NCBI GenBank assembly: GCA_963851095.1
Contig: CAWKOX010000025.1
Span: forward strand, 186,001 to 250,000
DNA: 64,000 nt
Origin: Oleispira sp963851095
Lineage (GTDB): Bacteria; Pseudomonadota; Gammaproteobacteria; Pseudomonadales; Oceanobacteraceae
Direction: 5' to 3'
Shown: piece by piece, positions 26,650 to 35,588 of the stretch
Position numbering within the stretch: position 1 is the stretch's first letter
Layout: each line of letters begins with the position of its first letter
Program-made: the position numbers and the translations under genes
Notes under the pieces: model-generated
Database searches by the model: none
Seen by the model: the letters and a program-made list of their open reading frames with translations, nothing else
What the model was told of the DNA's origin: nothing

Positions 26650-26667
26650 ACAGCCGAAATAGGCTGT
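26650..26667. terminator. Short hairpin downstream of nqrM
   Basis: ACAGCC and GGCTGT with a 6-base loop, 27 bp after the nqrM stop in the 251-bp gap before sthA. The following minus-strand bases are TTGAAGG, so it is a weak candidate. No gene is visible in the rest of the gap. Confidence 0.4.
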
Positions 26668-26693
26668 AAGATGCCTAAGTAAATCAATTTAAA

Positions 26694-26933
26694 TTACTGG
26701 TCAGATTTTTTAGACGCGTCGTAAAACAAATCTTCTGCCTCTTGACGTACAGGATCTTTACTCGACTCACACTTTGCCGTATCACCACCACACACATCGC
26801 AAGCGCCTTTCATGCCCACGGCAGACATGCCGCCACAGGATCCACTGATTGGCTTTCCGCCTAACAATAAGCCTACGGACATAAAGATAATGAAAAGCAC
26901 CATCACACTAAAAACGATTAATAATGTTGTCAT
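26694..26933 (-). CDS. nqrM: Na+-NQR maturation protein NqrM
   Basis: 79 aa. One N-terminal membrane helix (LLIVFSVMVLFIIFMSVGLL) is followed by a cysteine cluster, SCGGMSAVGMKGACDVCGGD and then KC, the hallmark of NqrM (formerly DUF539). NqrM is needed to deliver iron for maturation of the sodium-pumping NADH:quinone reductase. It is 27 bp downstream of apbE. The nqrA-F genes are not in this window. Confidence 0.93.
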   Translation of the reverse strand: MTTLLIVFSVMVLFIIFMSVGLLLGGKPISGSCGGMSAVGMKGACDVCGGDTAKCESSKDPVRQEAEDLFYDASKKSDQ

Positions 26934-26960
26934 ACAAACCTCTCTTTCTCTAATACTAAG

Positions 26961-28037
26961 TTAGTTTAGCCTTAATTGTTCGAATTGGCTGCTACTTACC
27001 TGCTGATACCCCGTATCGGTACGCACAATGAAATAGGCCGCTAAATTATATTTCTCTGCCAGTGCCAAACCTTGCTCAGCACCCAAAACCGTCAAAGCGG
27101 TTGCCCAGGCATCAGCCATCGCAACCGATTTATGCAAGACTGATACAGAAGCCAAGCTATGCTCAACGGGCTTCCCTGTACGCCCATCAATGGTATGAGA
27201 AAATCGATGCCCTTCTTGCTCAAAAAAATTACGGTAGTCACCCGATGTCGCGATCCCCATATTTGATAACGGTATAATAATCTGTACACTGCGGCCATCG
27301 TCATTAGGCGCTTCGATAGCAATTCGCCAAGGCTGTTGCTGCGGCTTAACGCCATTGGCAATTATTTCCCCCCCAACCTCGACCAAATATCGATTTATAC
27401 CCTGCTGCTGCAGAAGATCTCCCAGCACATCAACTGCATAGCCTTTAGCAATTGCAGATAAGTCAATATAACGAGCTTGTTTCAATCTCAGTTGGAATAA
27501 ACCTTCATCTAAGCTTCGTAATTCTATCGCTTCTGAACCGACTTGATCGAGCAATGCAGTAATGTCTTGCTGACTCGGTGCTTGAAATTGACGCTTATCA
27601 GGACCAAACCCCCAAAGATTTACCAAGGGCCCTACTGTCACATCAAAGGCCCTGTCCGATTGTGCGTTAAGCTCTAAAGACATTTGGAGTACAAGATAAA
27701 GATCTTCACTAATGTCTTGCCAGCCCGATTTAAAATTATGGTTAATTAACGATAATTCAGAATCAGGGTCATAAGTAGACATGCTGCGATTGAATGCAAT
27801 TAATAACTGGTCAACCCGCTCCTGAATATCTTTTGCCTCTAAGGCGATATCGTGACGGCTTTGCTTATCAGAAACCCAGCTTATATGATACTGAGTACCC
27901 ATAGTAGGGCCTGAGATCTTGCTTATTTTATGATCGTCAGATTCACTGCAAGCGGTAATGAAAAAAAGCGAGGCAAGTAGACTAACAATAAAAATAGTGC
28001 TTCTTAGTTTACGCTGGATCGTAGAGGGAGTACCCAT
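26961..28037 (-). CDS. apbE: FAD:protein FMN transferase ApbE
   Basis: 358 aa from ATG 28037, the start that places a lipoprotein signal at the N-terminus (SLLASLFFITAC, lipid-attached cysteine); a longer frame from 28109 would hide it. ApbE covalently attaches FMN to threonines of NqrB/NqrC and RnfG on the periplasmic side. Family motifs are GPTMGTQYHISW, LSAIAKGYAVDVL, VGGEI, and SGDYRNFF with FSHTIDGRTGKPVEH. apbE-nqrM normally follows nqrF; here no nqr gene precedes it and the next gene upstream is divergent. Confidence 0.92.
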   Translation of the reverse strand: MGTPSTIQRKLRSTIFIVSLLASLFFITACSESDDHKISKISGPTMGTQYHISWVSDKQSRHDIALEAKDIQERVDQLLIAFNRSMSTYDPDSELSLINHNFKSGWQDISEDLYLVLQMSLELNAQSDRAFDVTVGPLVNLWGFGPDKRQFQAPSQQDITALLDQVGSEAIELRSLDEGLFQLRLKQARYIDLSAIAKGYAVDVLGDLLQQQGINRYLVEVGGEIIANGVKPQQQPWRIAIEAPNDDGRSVQIIIPLSNMGIATSGDYRNFFEQEGHRFSHTIDGRTGKPVEHSLASVSVLHKSVAMADAWATALTVLGAEQGLALAEKYNLAAYFIVRTDTGYQQVSSSQFEQLRLN

Positions 28038-28235
28038 AGAGACTACTTTAGAATAAATGAAATGATGGTTAACAGTATACCGGATTGTCCTTAATGAACC
28101 CAGTATCAAACCAAGATAAAGCCAGCGTTATTATCAATTAATACGCCTTTAATGTTTATTGACTCTTAATATCCTCTGAGGCATATAGATTTCATTCAAT
28201 ATGCTTTAGAATAAGGAAAAACACTTGAGATTATT

Positions 28236-28556
28236 ATGACAATAATGACTGAGGAAATGCTTGAATTAGTTGCCCAGCGATTCCGCCTACTTGCAGACCC
28301 GATGCGTTTACGCATTTTGCATGAACTGCAAGAAGGTGAGTTAAGCGTTGGCAGTCTTGTTGAGCGAACCGGCGCATCACAGCCAAATATATCGAAACAT
28401 TTGGCCAGTCTGCGCAACCAACAAATGGTTAAACGTAGACAAGAAGGGAATATGGCGTTTTTCAGCATCGCAGCGCCCTACATTTTTAGCTTATGCGATA
28501 CGGTGTGCAATAGTATGCGCGAAGAGTTTGAAGAAAAGCAAAACATCCTTTCTTAA
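28236..28556 (+). CDS. ArsR-family winged-helix regulator
   Basis: 106 aa with one ArsR/SmtB domain: ARFRLLADPMRLRIL-like helix, then the recognition helix GASQPNISKHLASLRNQQMV and the wing KRRQEGNMAFFSI. Two cysteines near the end (LCDTVCNSM) could bind a metal or sense thiol oxidation, but the classical alpha3 metal motif (CxC before DLC) is absent. It is divergent from apbE (199 bp between the chosen starts), so it may control apbE-nqrM or just itself. Confidence 0.88.
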   Translation: MTIMTEEMLELVAQRFRLLADPMRLRILHELQEGELSVGSLVERTGASQPNISKHLASLRNQQMVKRRQEGNMAFFSIAAPYIFSLCDTVCNSMREEFEEKQNILS

Positions 28557-28611
28557 GTTCTTCCTGAGCTATTTTCACATAACTCATAAACTCAACCGAT
28601 CAAATAAGCCC

Positions 28612-28662
28612 AGCTCTTAATACCCATTACTCTCTTAGGAATACATATAGTCATTAAGAGCT
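28612..28662. repeat. Inverted repeat between convergent arsR and DUF4062 gene
   Basis: AGCTCTTAAT (28612-28621) and ATTAAGAGCT (28653-28662) are exact inverted repeats 31 bp apart, in the gap between two convergent genes. No T tract follows in either direction after the stem, so a terminator role is uncertain. Confidence 0.4.
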
Positions 28663-28682
28663 TCAAAAAAACACGATTACAA

Positions 28683-29630
28683 TTAGATGACCTGCTTAGC
28701 TAAACTCATTACAGCAACACGGCGCTCACCTTCCTTGGTTAATACCCAAGTTTTACGCGCACCATGATTATGGCTATCTACCAAATTGTGTTCTGACCAC
28801 TGATCAAGCAGCTCTTGAAGCTGCTGACGATTAATTCTTACATCATCAACTGCATGAGAAGACGTATGCAGCAGTAATAGTTTACGCTTAACTTCCGGCT
28901 CGACAAACTTTTCAAGAACTCCTCTTAACTTTGCTTCACTACTGGGTATCTTTAAAGCCTCTCCAACAGCACCAAATATCGCATCCCATCGCAAGGTTAT
29001 GACAACCTCTTCTAAGGTATTATTCCCTGCTTCATAAACATTCGCCGAAAATCCAATTTTCATTAGTTGGCGTGTTTTTAACATCCACTGCTTACTATCA
29101 ACTTTAGTGGCAACTTTAGGCTCATCAGGCAAGTTTGTATTTGCGTGCTGGTCTAGCTTTAACCAACCACCAGATTTATTACTAAGTGCATTTACAACCG
29201 CTGTCTTCACATGAGAGATAAGTTCTTCTCTTAAATGCCAAAGTCTGAAAGTGCTTTTTGAAACAACACTATGAAAACCGGCAAGCCGTCTCTGGTCTTC
29301 AGTTTCTTGCTGAGTCGGCAATGCGTTTTTAACGAAAGATAGGACCGGCTTAGATAATGTCTGTGCATGAACTAACTCGCGGTGCAAATAGCTGATACCC
29401 GTTGGTGCCATAGGGCCGTATTCATCACCTAAAATCATAATGAATAAATCTGCGTCTTCAATTTGAGTGCGAGCTAGATTCCAGTCATAAGGAGAGGTAT
29501 CTTCACGACAAGGAAAACCACAACAAAGAATACCCATCCTGACTAGTTGGCGTGTTACTTCATATCGCTCAGCTTCTAAACCTATATGATTTGATGCGAC
29601 ATATACTAAAAAACGCTTAGTCTGCGCCAT
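28683..29630 (-). CDS. DUF4062-domain protein with C-terminal winged-helix-like region
   Basis: 315 aa, no signal or membrane segment. Residues 5-100 match the DUF4062 pattern: FLVYVASNHIGLEAERYEVT, then MGILCCGFPCREDTSPYDWN, IEDADLFIMILGDEYGPMAP and SYLHRELVHAQTLSKPVLSF. This fold resembles TIR and nucleoside-deoxyribosyltransferase domains and is often fused to effectors in putative conflict systems. The middle is unassigned; the last 60 residues look like a winged helix (INRQQLQELLDQWSEHNLVD). No obvious partner gene, so the function is open. Confidence 0.75.
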   Translation of the reverse strand: MAQTKRFLVYVASNHIGLEAERYEVTRQLVRMGILCCGFPCREDTSPYDWNLARTQIEDADLFIMILGDEYGPMAPTGISYLHRELVHAQTLSKPVLSFVKNALPTQQETEDQRRLAGFHSVVSKSTFRLWHLREELISHVKTAVVNALSNKSGGWLKLDQHANTNLPDEPKVATKVDSKQWMLKTRQLMKIGFSANVYEAGNNTLEEVVITLRWDAIFGAVGEALKIPSSEAKLRGVLEKFVEPEVKRKLLLLHTSSHAVDDVRINRQQLQELLDQWSEHNLVDSHNHGARKTWVLTKEGERRVAVMSLAKQVI

Positions 29631-29691
29631 TAAGTCCTCTCATCCATTTTTATCTTCTTTTTGTAATTTATTGTTTATTTTTCACCATCCC

Positions 29692-30645
29692 TTAAATTAA
29701 GGCAAACACTTTTAATAAGTAAATGGCGATACTGATGCTAAATAGAGAGATTAACGTCGTCAAAGCAATAATATTTGCGGCTAGAGTATGATTTCCACCA
29801 ATTGAGCGGACCATTACAAAAGAAGCCGCAGCGGTTGGACTACCAAACATTAAAATCAAGCAGCCGAGCTCTACACCCCTAAAACCAATAAGGTAAGCTA
29901 GCACGGCGACAACAGCAGGCATAAGCAACAGCTTTATGATGACCGCCGCCCAAGATAAACCTTGAGTTTGCTTGAGCGCCTGAACGCTAAGCGACCCGCC
30001 TATGCAAATCAAGGCCAGCGGCAAGGTCATTGCTGCTAAGTAATCAATCGACCTCATAATGACATCCGGCAAACTCACTTGCCAGTAGGCAAAAGGTAAA
30101 GCCAGCAATATAGCAACGATTAACGGATTGGTTATAACGCCCTTCAACAATAACCAACCATTGAGTGTTGAATCTTCGCTAGCGGCATGCGTTAAAGCAT
30201 AAATTGATAATATATTATACAAAGGCGTTATTACTGCCAATAACAATGCTCCAACGGCCAAACCTTCTTGTGAGAATGTAGTCACACAAAATGCCAAGCC
30301 GAGAATCCCTAGGTTTGATCGAAAACATCCTTGCACAAAAACCCCAAGGTTTTTTCGATCTGAAATCAATGTTCGACTACCAAACCACAAGAAAGTAAAG
30401 CTTAACAAAGCCATCGCCAATGCAAACATGATTAACCGTGGATTGCCTATCTGAGCAATATCCGTTCGCACGATTGCCGCAAACATAAGCACAGGTAACG
30501 CCAAATTGAAGACTATATAAGAAGATTTTACGGTAAAGTCATCATCGATTTTATTACGCCACTTCAGCCAAATACCAATAAATACCAACGAAAATACAGG
30601 CAATGTAATAGACCCAACGAAAACCAACTGCTGCCAATAGTCCAC
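29692..30645 (-). CDS. AEC-family (auxin efflux carrier type) transporter
   Basis: 317 aa with ten predicted membrane helices in two five-helix halves. VFNLALPVLMFAAIVRTD and LICIGGSLSVQALK with the later LILMFGSPTAAASFVMVRSI carry the conserved prolines and glycines of the bile/arsenite/riboflavin superfamily AEC branch. The substrate cannot be told; bacterial members move malate, malonate and other organic acids. Confidence 0.87.
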   Translation of the reverse strand: MDYWQQLVFVGSITLPVFSLVFIGIWLKWRNKIDDDFTVKSSYIVFNLALPVLMFAAIVRTDIAQIGNPRLIMFALAMALLSFTFLWFGSRTLISDRKNLGVFVQGCFRSNLGILGLAFCVTTFSQEGLAVGALLLAVITPLYNILSIYALTHAASEDSTLNGWLLLKGVITNPLIVAILLALPFAYWQVSLPDVIMRSIDYLAAMTLPLALICIGGSLSVQALKQTQGLSWAAVIIKLLLMPAVVAVLAYLIGFRGVELGCLILMFGSPTAAASFVMVRSIGGNHTLAANIIALTTLISLFSISIAIYLLKVFALI

Positions 30646-30746
30646 TTAAATCCCCAAATCCGTGTATCAAACCATAAAATACGGTAGAATACTTCAGATA
30701 CAACCAAACAAATTCGACATTCAGTCCTTAAGATACGACCTGTAAA

Positions 30747-31127
30747 ATGACTCGCAAAAAAAAATCTCGCTCACTTAAACGCATTCATAGTGTAAAAACT
30801 GGCACGCCAAGCAAACTTAAGCGTAGCTCCACGACCGATCGCCAATCGAGCATCAAAACAAAAGACAAGCCAAAATCTGTTTACCAAAAGTTTCTTGATG
30901 AGAATCCTGATGCAATTGAAAAGCAAACTCAGCCGGTTAAAGAAGTCGCTGCTAAGCCTGCCGACAATGCTAAACCTGAGCCGCTGAAAAAGCCAAAAGA
31001 TAAAGACAAGGCAAAACCTAGAAAATCTGAGCGCGAAGACTCGCAAGAAAAAGACAGCAGCGATCGCGAAAGAGAGCCTGATCTATTATCCCAACTGGAT
31101 AATAAGAACTTCAACGACTTCTATTAA
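30747..31127 (+). CDS. Lys/Glu-rich low-complexity protein
   Basis: 126 aa, highly charged and likely disordered. It starts MTRKKKSRSLKRI and contains a Pro-Lys-Glu tract (LKKPKDKDKAKPRKSERED), ending in an acidic LLSQLDNKNFNDFY tail. No domain recognised; a basic N-terminus suggests nucleic-acid or ribosome contact. It is 23 bp ahead of rlmG on the same strand, so it could be cotranscribed with this rRNA methylase. Confidence 0.75.
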   Translation: MTRKKKSRSLKRIHSVKTGTPSKLKRSSTTDRQSSIKTKDKPKSVYQKFLDENPDAIEKQTQPVKEVAAKPADNAKPEPLKKPKDKDKAKPRKSEREDSQEKDSSDREREPDLLSQLDNKNFNDFY

Positions 31128-31150
31128 TCATTATTTAACGAGTCGGCTTC

Positions 31151-32284
31151 ATGGCGCTTTTAACCACCTCCACATCCGAGCTGCACCTAGAATGCTATCC
31201 CAAGGTTGATGCAAAAATTCAGCAACCGTGGGATGCAGCGGACATATACCTCATTGAATCTGCAAGATTCGGCGAATTTCCAGCCGTGGTCAATGATCAG
31301 TGGGGAGCTCTTAGCTGTTTCTTAGCACAGCAAAACAGCCCCATATACAGCTGGATTGATTCATTCTGCAGTCAGATAGGCATTAACAAAAATAGCCAAA
31401 ACCCACTCAATATAAACGTGCCTATTGACTTAGTTCTTGATCAAGGTAGCCCTACCTTTCCAAGTCGTACCGATAGCATTTGGATTCAGTGCCCAAAATC
31501 GTTTGACCAACTTCACTGGTGGCTTTCCTCTGCGCTCCAGCAACTAGGCCCAGGCATCAAAGTATCATTGGCCGGAATGGCTAAGCACATACCGGTTAAG
31601 TGGTTGAAATGGCTTGAACAGCATAACAATGATTACCAACAACATCCCATTAAGAAAAAAGCGCGCTTAATGACCTTTACATTAGGGGAGGAGCTCCCCC
31701 CCCTAACCGTACTCAAAAGTTATCTCGGGCCCGACAATAAAGAAGTATCTGCACTGCCAGGCGTTTTCTCTAGGGATCACATGGATATTGGTAGCCGGTT
31801 CTTTATTCAGCAAATCAGTCAGCTAAATTCATTATCTGGCAATATAATAGATTTAGGCTGCGGTAACGGTTTACTAAGCCTTGCCTGCCTGCATTATTTC
31901 CCAGACCAGAACATAGAGCTGACTCTCTGCGATGACTCGTCACTGGCCATTGAGTCTGCCGAAATGAACTTAATCGCACGTGGTTATTCGCAAGCTAAGC
32001 TTCATCATACCGATGCCCTGCTAAAGGTTAACACCTGCGCTGACACCATACTATGCAACCCCCCTTTTCATAGTGGCAATCGCATTTCAACGGCCGCCGC
32101 CGAGCGTATGTTTAAACAAGCGGCTAAGCTTCTAGCCAAAGATGGTCAGCTACTGGTAATAGCAAACCGCCACCTGCCTTATGCACCCTTACTAAAGAAA
32201 GGTTTTAAAAATATAAAACAACTGAATTGCGATGCCAAGTTTGTAATTTATCAATGCACTGATGCATTACCTCCCAAGCACTAA
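31151..32284 (+). CDS. rlmG: 23S rRNA (guanine(1835)-N2)-methyltransferase RlmG
   Basis: 377 aa, as in E. coli RlmG (378). A degenerate N-terminal methylase-like domain (1-200) precedes the active SAM-binding domain: NIIDLGCGNGLLSLACLHYF (motif I), TLCDDSSLAIESAEMN, and the catalytic NPPFHSG. The closing part LLVIANRHLPYAPLLKKGF matches RlmG INGELYIVANRHLDY. It methylates G1835 of 23S rRNA. It ends two bases before the YigZ-family gene starts. Confidence 0.9.
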   Translation: MALLTTSTSELHLECYPKVDAKIQQPWDAADIYLIESARFGEFPAVVNDQWGALSCFLAQQNSPIYSWIDSFCSQIGINKNSQNPLNINVPIDLVLDQGSPTFPSRTDSIWIQCPKSFDQLHWWLSSALQQLGPGIKVSLAGMAKHIPVKWLKWLEQHNNDYQQHPIKKKARLMTFTLGEELPPLTVLKSYLGPDNKEVSALPGVFSRDHMDIGSRFFIQQISQLNSLSGNIIDLGCGNGLLSLACLHYFPDQNIELTLCDDSSLAIESAEMNLIARGYSQAKLHHTDALLKVNTCADTILCNPPFHSGNRISTAAAERMFKQAAKLLAKDGQLLVIANRHLPYAPLLKKGFKNIKQLNCDAKFVIYQCTDALPPKH

Positions 32285-32286
32285 AC

Positions 32287-32868
32287 ATGCATAAACAACC
32301 CGCAAGCGATGGTTTTTTTGAGCTTATCGAAAAGAAAAGTCGCTTCATAACCTACTGTAAGAAAGTCTCTCAACCTACTGAATTTAAAGAGTTTCTTTAT
32401 TCATTAAAAAAGCAGTACCCTGATGCGCGTCATTTTTGTTATGGCTTTAGAATTGGCCGACTTTCTCAAGCACAAAGAGGTTTTAGTGATGATGGTGAAC
32501 CCAGCGGCACCGCTGGTATGCCCATCCTAAATGTAATTGATCACTCGGAATATTCAGATGTCGCCATCATTGTTGTGCGTTACTTTGGCGGGACAAAGTT
32601 AGGAACAGGTGGCCTTGCAAGAGCTTATAGTGAAGCCGCTAGCCAAGTACTCAAAAGCATGACTTGGGTAGATTATGAAGCGAAACAGATCATTCAGCTG
32701 CAGTGTAATTTTCAACAAGAGCATCAATTACGCTATTTAATCAAGCAGCTGGCCGGAGAGATAATAAGTATTGAATATAGCCTGCAAGTAGAGATAAGTA
32801 TCTCCCTGGCAGAAAACTGCGACCTAAGCACTCTTAATCTTTACAGAATCGATCACGGTAACGATTGA
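32287..32868 (+). CDS. YigZ/IMPACT-family protein
   Basis: 193 aa. The UPF0029/IMPACT domain is clear: ARHFCYGFRIG, then GFSDDGEPSGTAGMPILNVI and VVRYFGGTKLGTGGLARAYS. The C-terminal DUF1949 ferredoxin-like part covers about 135-193. Eukaryotic IMPACT modulates GCN1-GCN2 signalling; the bacterial role is not settled. The end overlaps tail-to-tail with the next gene on the minus strand by 45 bases. Confidence 0.9.
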   Translation: MHKQPASDGFFELIEKKSRFITYCKKVSQPTEFKEFLYSLKKQYPDARHFCYGFRIGRLSQAQRGFSDDGEPSGTAGMPILNVIDHSEYSDVAIIVVRYFGGTKLGTGGLARAYSEAASQVLKSMTWVDYEAKQIIQLQCNFQQEHQLRYLIKQLAGEIISIEYSLQVEISISLAENCDLSTLNLYRIDHGND

Positions 32869-33207
32869 ATCAGACAAGTGCTCAGCAATGAGTCGATAAC
32901 CTCCTGAAGCGACATGTTCAAATTCTAGTGCTATGCAGTAGCAATCTTGAGCATTTCGTCTTATGGAAGTGACCTGCCCTTCAGCAGTCATGTATTGAGG
33001 CACAGGACCAGAATGAGGAAACAAGCCTAGACGAATACTGAAGTTGGCATAACGACCCTGAGTAAGGTGGTCCACCTTATTTCTAAACAACGTCACTTCT
33101 TTTTCAGTACACTCAAACTCGCAACCACGAGGCGATAATTGACTAGGAGTAACTTTTAACACTTCTTTTTTATCAATTAATAGCGTTAATATTGCCTGAT
33201 TTTTCAT
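32824..33207 (-). CDS. PilZ-like small protein
   Basis: 127 aa. A beta-rich domain with TPSQLSPRGCEFEC, similar to the PilZ D/NxSxxG strand, and GRYANFSIRLGLFPHSGPVP, then CIALEFEHVASGGYRLIAEH. An RxxxR c-di-GMP switch is not obvious, so it may be a degenerate or type-variant PilZ. Its 3' end overlaps the 3' end of the YigZ gene. Confidence 0.65.
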   Translation of the reverse strand: MKNQAILTLLIDKKEVLKVTPSQLSPRGCEFECTEKEVTLFRNKVDHLTQGRYANFSIRLGLFPHSGPVPQYMTAEGQVTSIRRNAQDCYCIALEFEHVASGGYRLIAEHLSDSIVTVIDSVKIKSA

Positions 33208-33746
33208 GAGAACACCTTAAACACACCTAAATATCAGTATATTTATAATTCAGCATACTTAAAAATTTTCGCTTTCAATCTAATTAAACAAGCGAGCTGA
33301 CTAAAAATTATACGATTAGCCCCTAAGATTCAACCGGCCATGTCCTAATAAGGGCCATAATCCGAGTAATAGTTCACATTATTATCATTTACTGATCAAT
33401 TTAGTAGTGAATATACCTTAGTTTACACTTATGCCTTAACCCTCAGAGCACTTGACCCGCATAAAACCAGATCTCAAAATATCTAATCTCAAAACACTTG
33501 ATCCTTATAACAATGAATTCGACACTGATACTACTAAGAACGACCATTTGGCATAATTAAACCCGAAAAATGTCGTTATCATCCTAGCCGCCCCCCTCCG
33601 CCGCTGCTAGAATGCGCAAAATACTAAAAAGCCCCAAACAATACACAGTTTTAAGTATTCATAAATAAAGTACTCAGCTAAATAGTTCAAACAACTCCAA
33701 TATAAAACCCTAAAATAAAAACTCTATAATAAAGCGATCTAAAATC
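33208..33746. other. 539-bp non-coding gap
   Basis: No credible gene or RNA gene seen. The sequence is AT-rich except for a C-rich patch near 33589-33611 (CCGCCCCCCTCCGCCGCTGC). Short direct repeats occur, such as CACTTGACCC (33449) and CACTTGATCC (33486). It must hold the promoters of the divergent PilZ-like and MBL-fold genes. Confidence 0.5.
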
Positions 33747-34811
33747 ATGATTTTTTTCAGGCACATAACCTTCATAGCTCTGGCACTTACACTGATAGCC
33801 TGCAGCAGCTCTGTTAAGCATCTACCGGTTTACCAGTCCCCCGACGCTGAACAAATAAAAGAGATAATGCCACCTGACGGCCTGAGTATTCAGTATCTAG
33901 GTGTGGGCGGTCATTTATTCCGCTTTGGTGACGATACCCTAATGACAGCACCATCGATTACAAACCCGCACTTCCTAGCGCTCGGTCCCTTCATGCCGAT
34001 CAGTGCTGATACAGACCTAATTGATCAATATTTACCTGACGTGAGTGACGTTGAATCCATTTTAGTTGGCCACGCCCATTATGATCATCTGATGGATGTG
34101 CCTTATGTAATGCAAGAAAAGGCCAAAAACTCCCATGTCTATGGTTCAAAAACCATGGTTCATAGCATCGCCCCAGCAATCGACAAATCACGCTTACACG
34201 CAATGAATGACTCCATGGCTATTCTTGATAACCCAGGAGAATGGCACTACAACAAAGCAAAGACTATTCGGTTTATGGCCATAAAGTCGACACACGCCCC
34301 GCACTTCATGGGAATAAACATCATGACAGGCTCGTACGATGAAGATTTAGAAGACTTGCCTTGGCATGCATTCGGCTGGAAAGAAGGCCAAACATTGGCA
34401 TACCTGATAGATTTTTTAGGCGCACAAGAAGAAATTTTACATCGTGTATTCTATCAAGACTCAGCCAGCCAAGAGCCACTAGGCTTAATTCCAAATCTTA
34501 TCGGCAAAGACCGCAAGCAAGTGGATATCGCTATCATCACCCCCGCTTCCTTTAATCAGGTTGATAACTACCCTGAAGGCATCATGAATGACTCAAAAGC
34601 AAGACACTTCATTCTAGGTCACTGGGAAGACTTTTTTGGTAACCAAGGTGACGAAGAAACTCGCTTTGTTCGCGCGATCAGCTCTGATGATTTTTTTGAT
34701 CGCTTTGAAGCAGCATTACCCAAAAGCAGCAACTGGACAATGCCTTTACTCTATACTACGCAGTACTTTGCTCCGCATGGTAAAATACTGACCCTAGATA
34801 CAGCGAAATAA
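33747..34811 (+). CDS. MBL-fold metallo-hydrolase lipoprotein
   Basis: 354 aa. The N-terminus is a lipoprotein signal (FIALALTLIACSSS, lipid-attached Cys). The metallo-beta-lactamase zinc motif H-x-H-x-D-H appears as VGHAHYDHLMDVP, with further histidines in STHAPHFMG and ILGHWEDFF. The gene is a predicted envelope-anchored hydrolase of unknown substrate. It lies 23 bp before the DUF416 gene on the same strand. Confidence 0.85.
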   Translation: MIFFRHITFIALALTLIACSSSVKHLPVYQSPDAEQIKEIMPPDGLSIQYLGVGGHLFRFGDDTLMTAPSITNPHFLALGPFMPISADTDLIDQYLPDVSDVESILVGHAHYDHLMDVPYVMQEKAKNSHVYGSKTMVHSIAPAIDKSRLHAMNDSMAILDNPGEWHYNKAKTIRFMAIKSTHAPHFMGINIMTGSYDEDLEDLPWHAFGWKEGQTLAYLIDFLGAQEEILHRVFYQDSASQEPLGLIPNLIGKDRKQVDIAIITPASFNQVDNYPEGIMNDSKARHFILGHWEDFFGNQGDEETRFVRAISSDDFFDRFEAALPKSSNWTMPLLYTTQYFAPHGKILTLDTAK

Positions 34812-34834
34812 TATTAACGCTCAAGAGAATTATT

Positions 34835-35371
34835 ATGGACTTTGAAACCCTCTCACAATGGCGTCGTGCTGCTTATTGCGCCGCGATGACAAGCCGCAAC
34901 CGCAACCATGTTGTTTTGTTTAGTGACATGCTTGACCAAGACGCAACGCCGTATACAAAACTACTCTCAAAGACGTGGGCGTACTTAGAAGGCGAATTGA
35001 AATCCATCGATAACTTAGAACGTTTCTTCAATGAATTCGATGAATGGCAAACAGCACTACTTGAAGGCCAAGACTCTTTCGGGGCTGAAGCCGCTCAACA
35101 AGCATGCCAAAGCCTTTATTCATCCACCTATGCACTTCTTGATGAAAGCGCGAATGATTGCGAATTGGTGCAACTCAGCAATCAGCAATTATTTGCAGCC
35201 ATGGCAGAGATGGGCAGTGATATCGATGAGCTAAATCAGCGCCATACTGCTTTTGAGCAAGAAGTGCTCGATACATTGACCTCAGGCAAGCCAAAACGAG
35301 AAGTTATCATTGCGATTAAAAAAGCAGCGACGGAAGAATCTGAGTCTAGCCTTGGCATCAGCCTCGATTAA
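34835..35371 (+). CDS. DUF416 (YjaG-family) protein
   Basis: 178 aa, all alpha. LSQWRRAAYCAAMTSRNRNH and LFSDMLDQDATPYTKLLSKTWAYL follow the YjaG/DUF416 pattern, as does the periodic SSTYALLDESANDCELVQLS. The function of this family is not known. No membrane or signal segment. A 217-bp gap with no gene separates it from trhP. Confidence 0.8.
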   Translation: MDFETLSQWRRAAYCAAMTSRNRNHVVLFSDMLDQDATPYTKLLSKTWAYLEGELKSIDNLERFFNEFDEWQTALLEGQDSFGAEAAQQACQSLYSSTYALLDESANDCELVQLSNQQLFAAMAEMGSDIDELNQRHTAFEQEVLDTLTSGKPKREVIIAIKKAATEESESSLGISLD

Positions 35372-35588
35372 GCGCAAAGCGTGACACGCTTTTATTCAAT
35401 ATGAAGCTATTGATAAAAGCGTATTTCTTATATGACCTACATCAACAAGTAAAATCTCTTAATCCTTATAGTACCGACCTTTATAAAACGTCCCCTGTAG
35501 TGCCATTAATGCAGCAGCCATTTTTTAAAATAGCCATGCATGCCATCACTACAACTTCAAAGTCACGCTTATTTATCTAGGTCATACC

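Noticed and set aside
33589..33611. C-rich patch in the 539-bp gap
   Set aside because: Looked for a Rho site, RNA gene or repeat; no stem or conserved pattern seen, so nothing is claimed.
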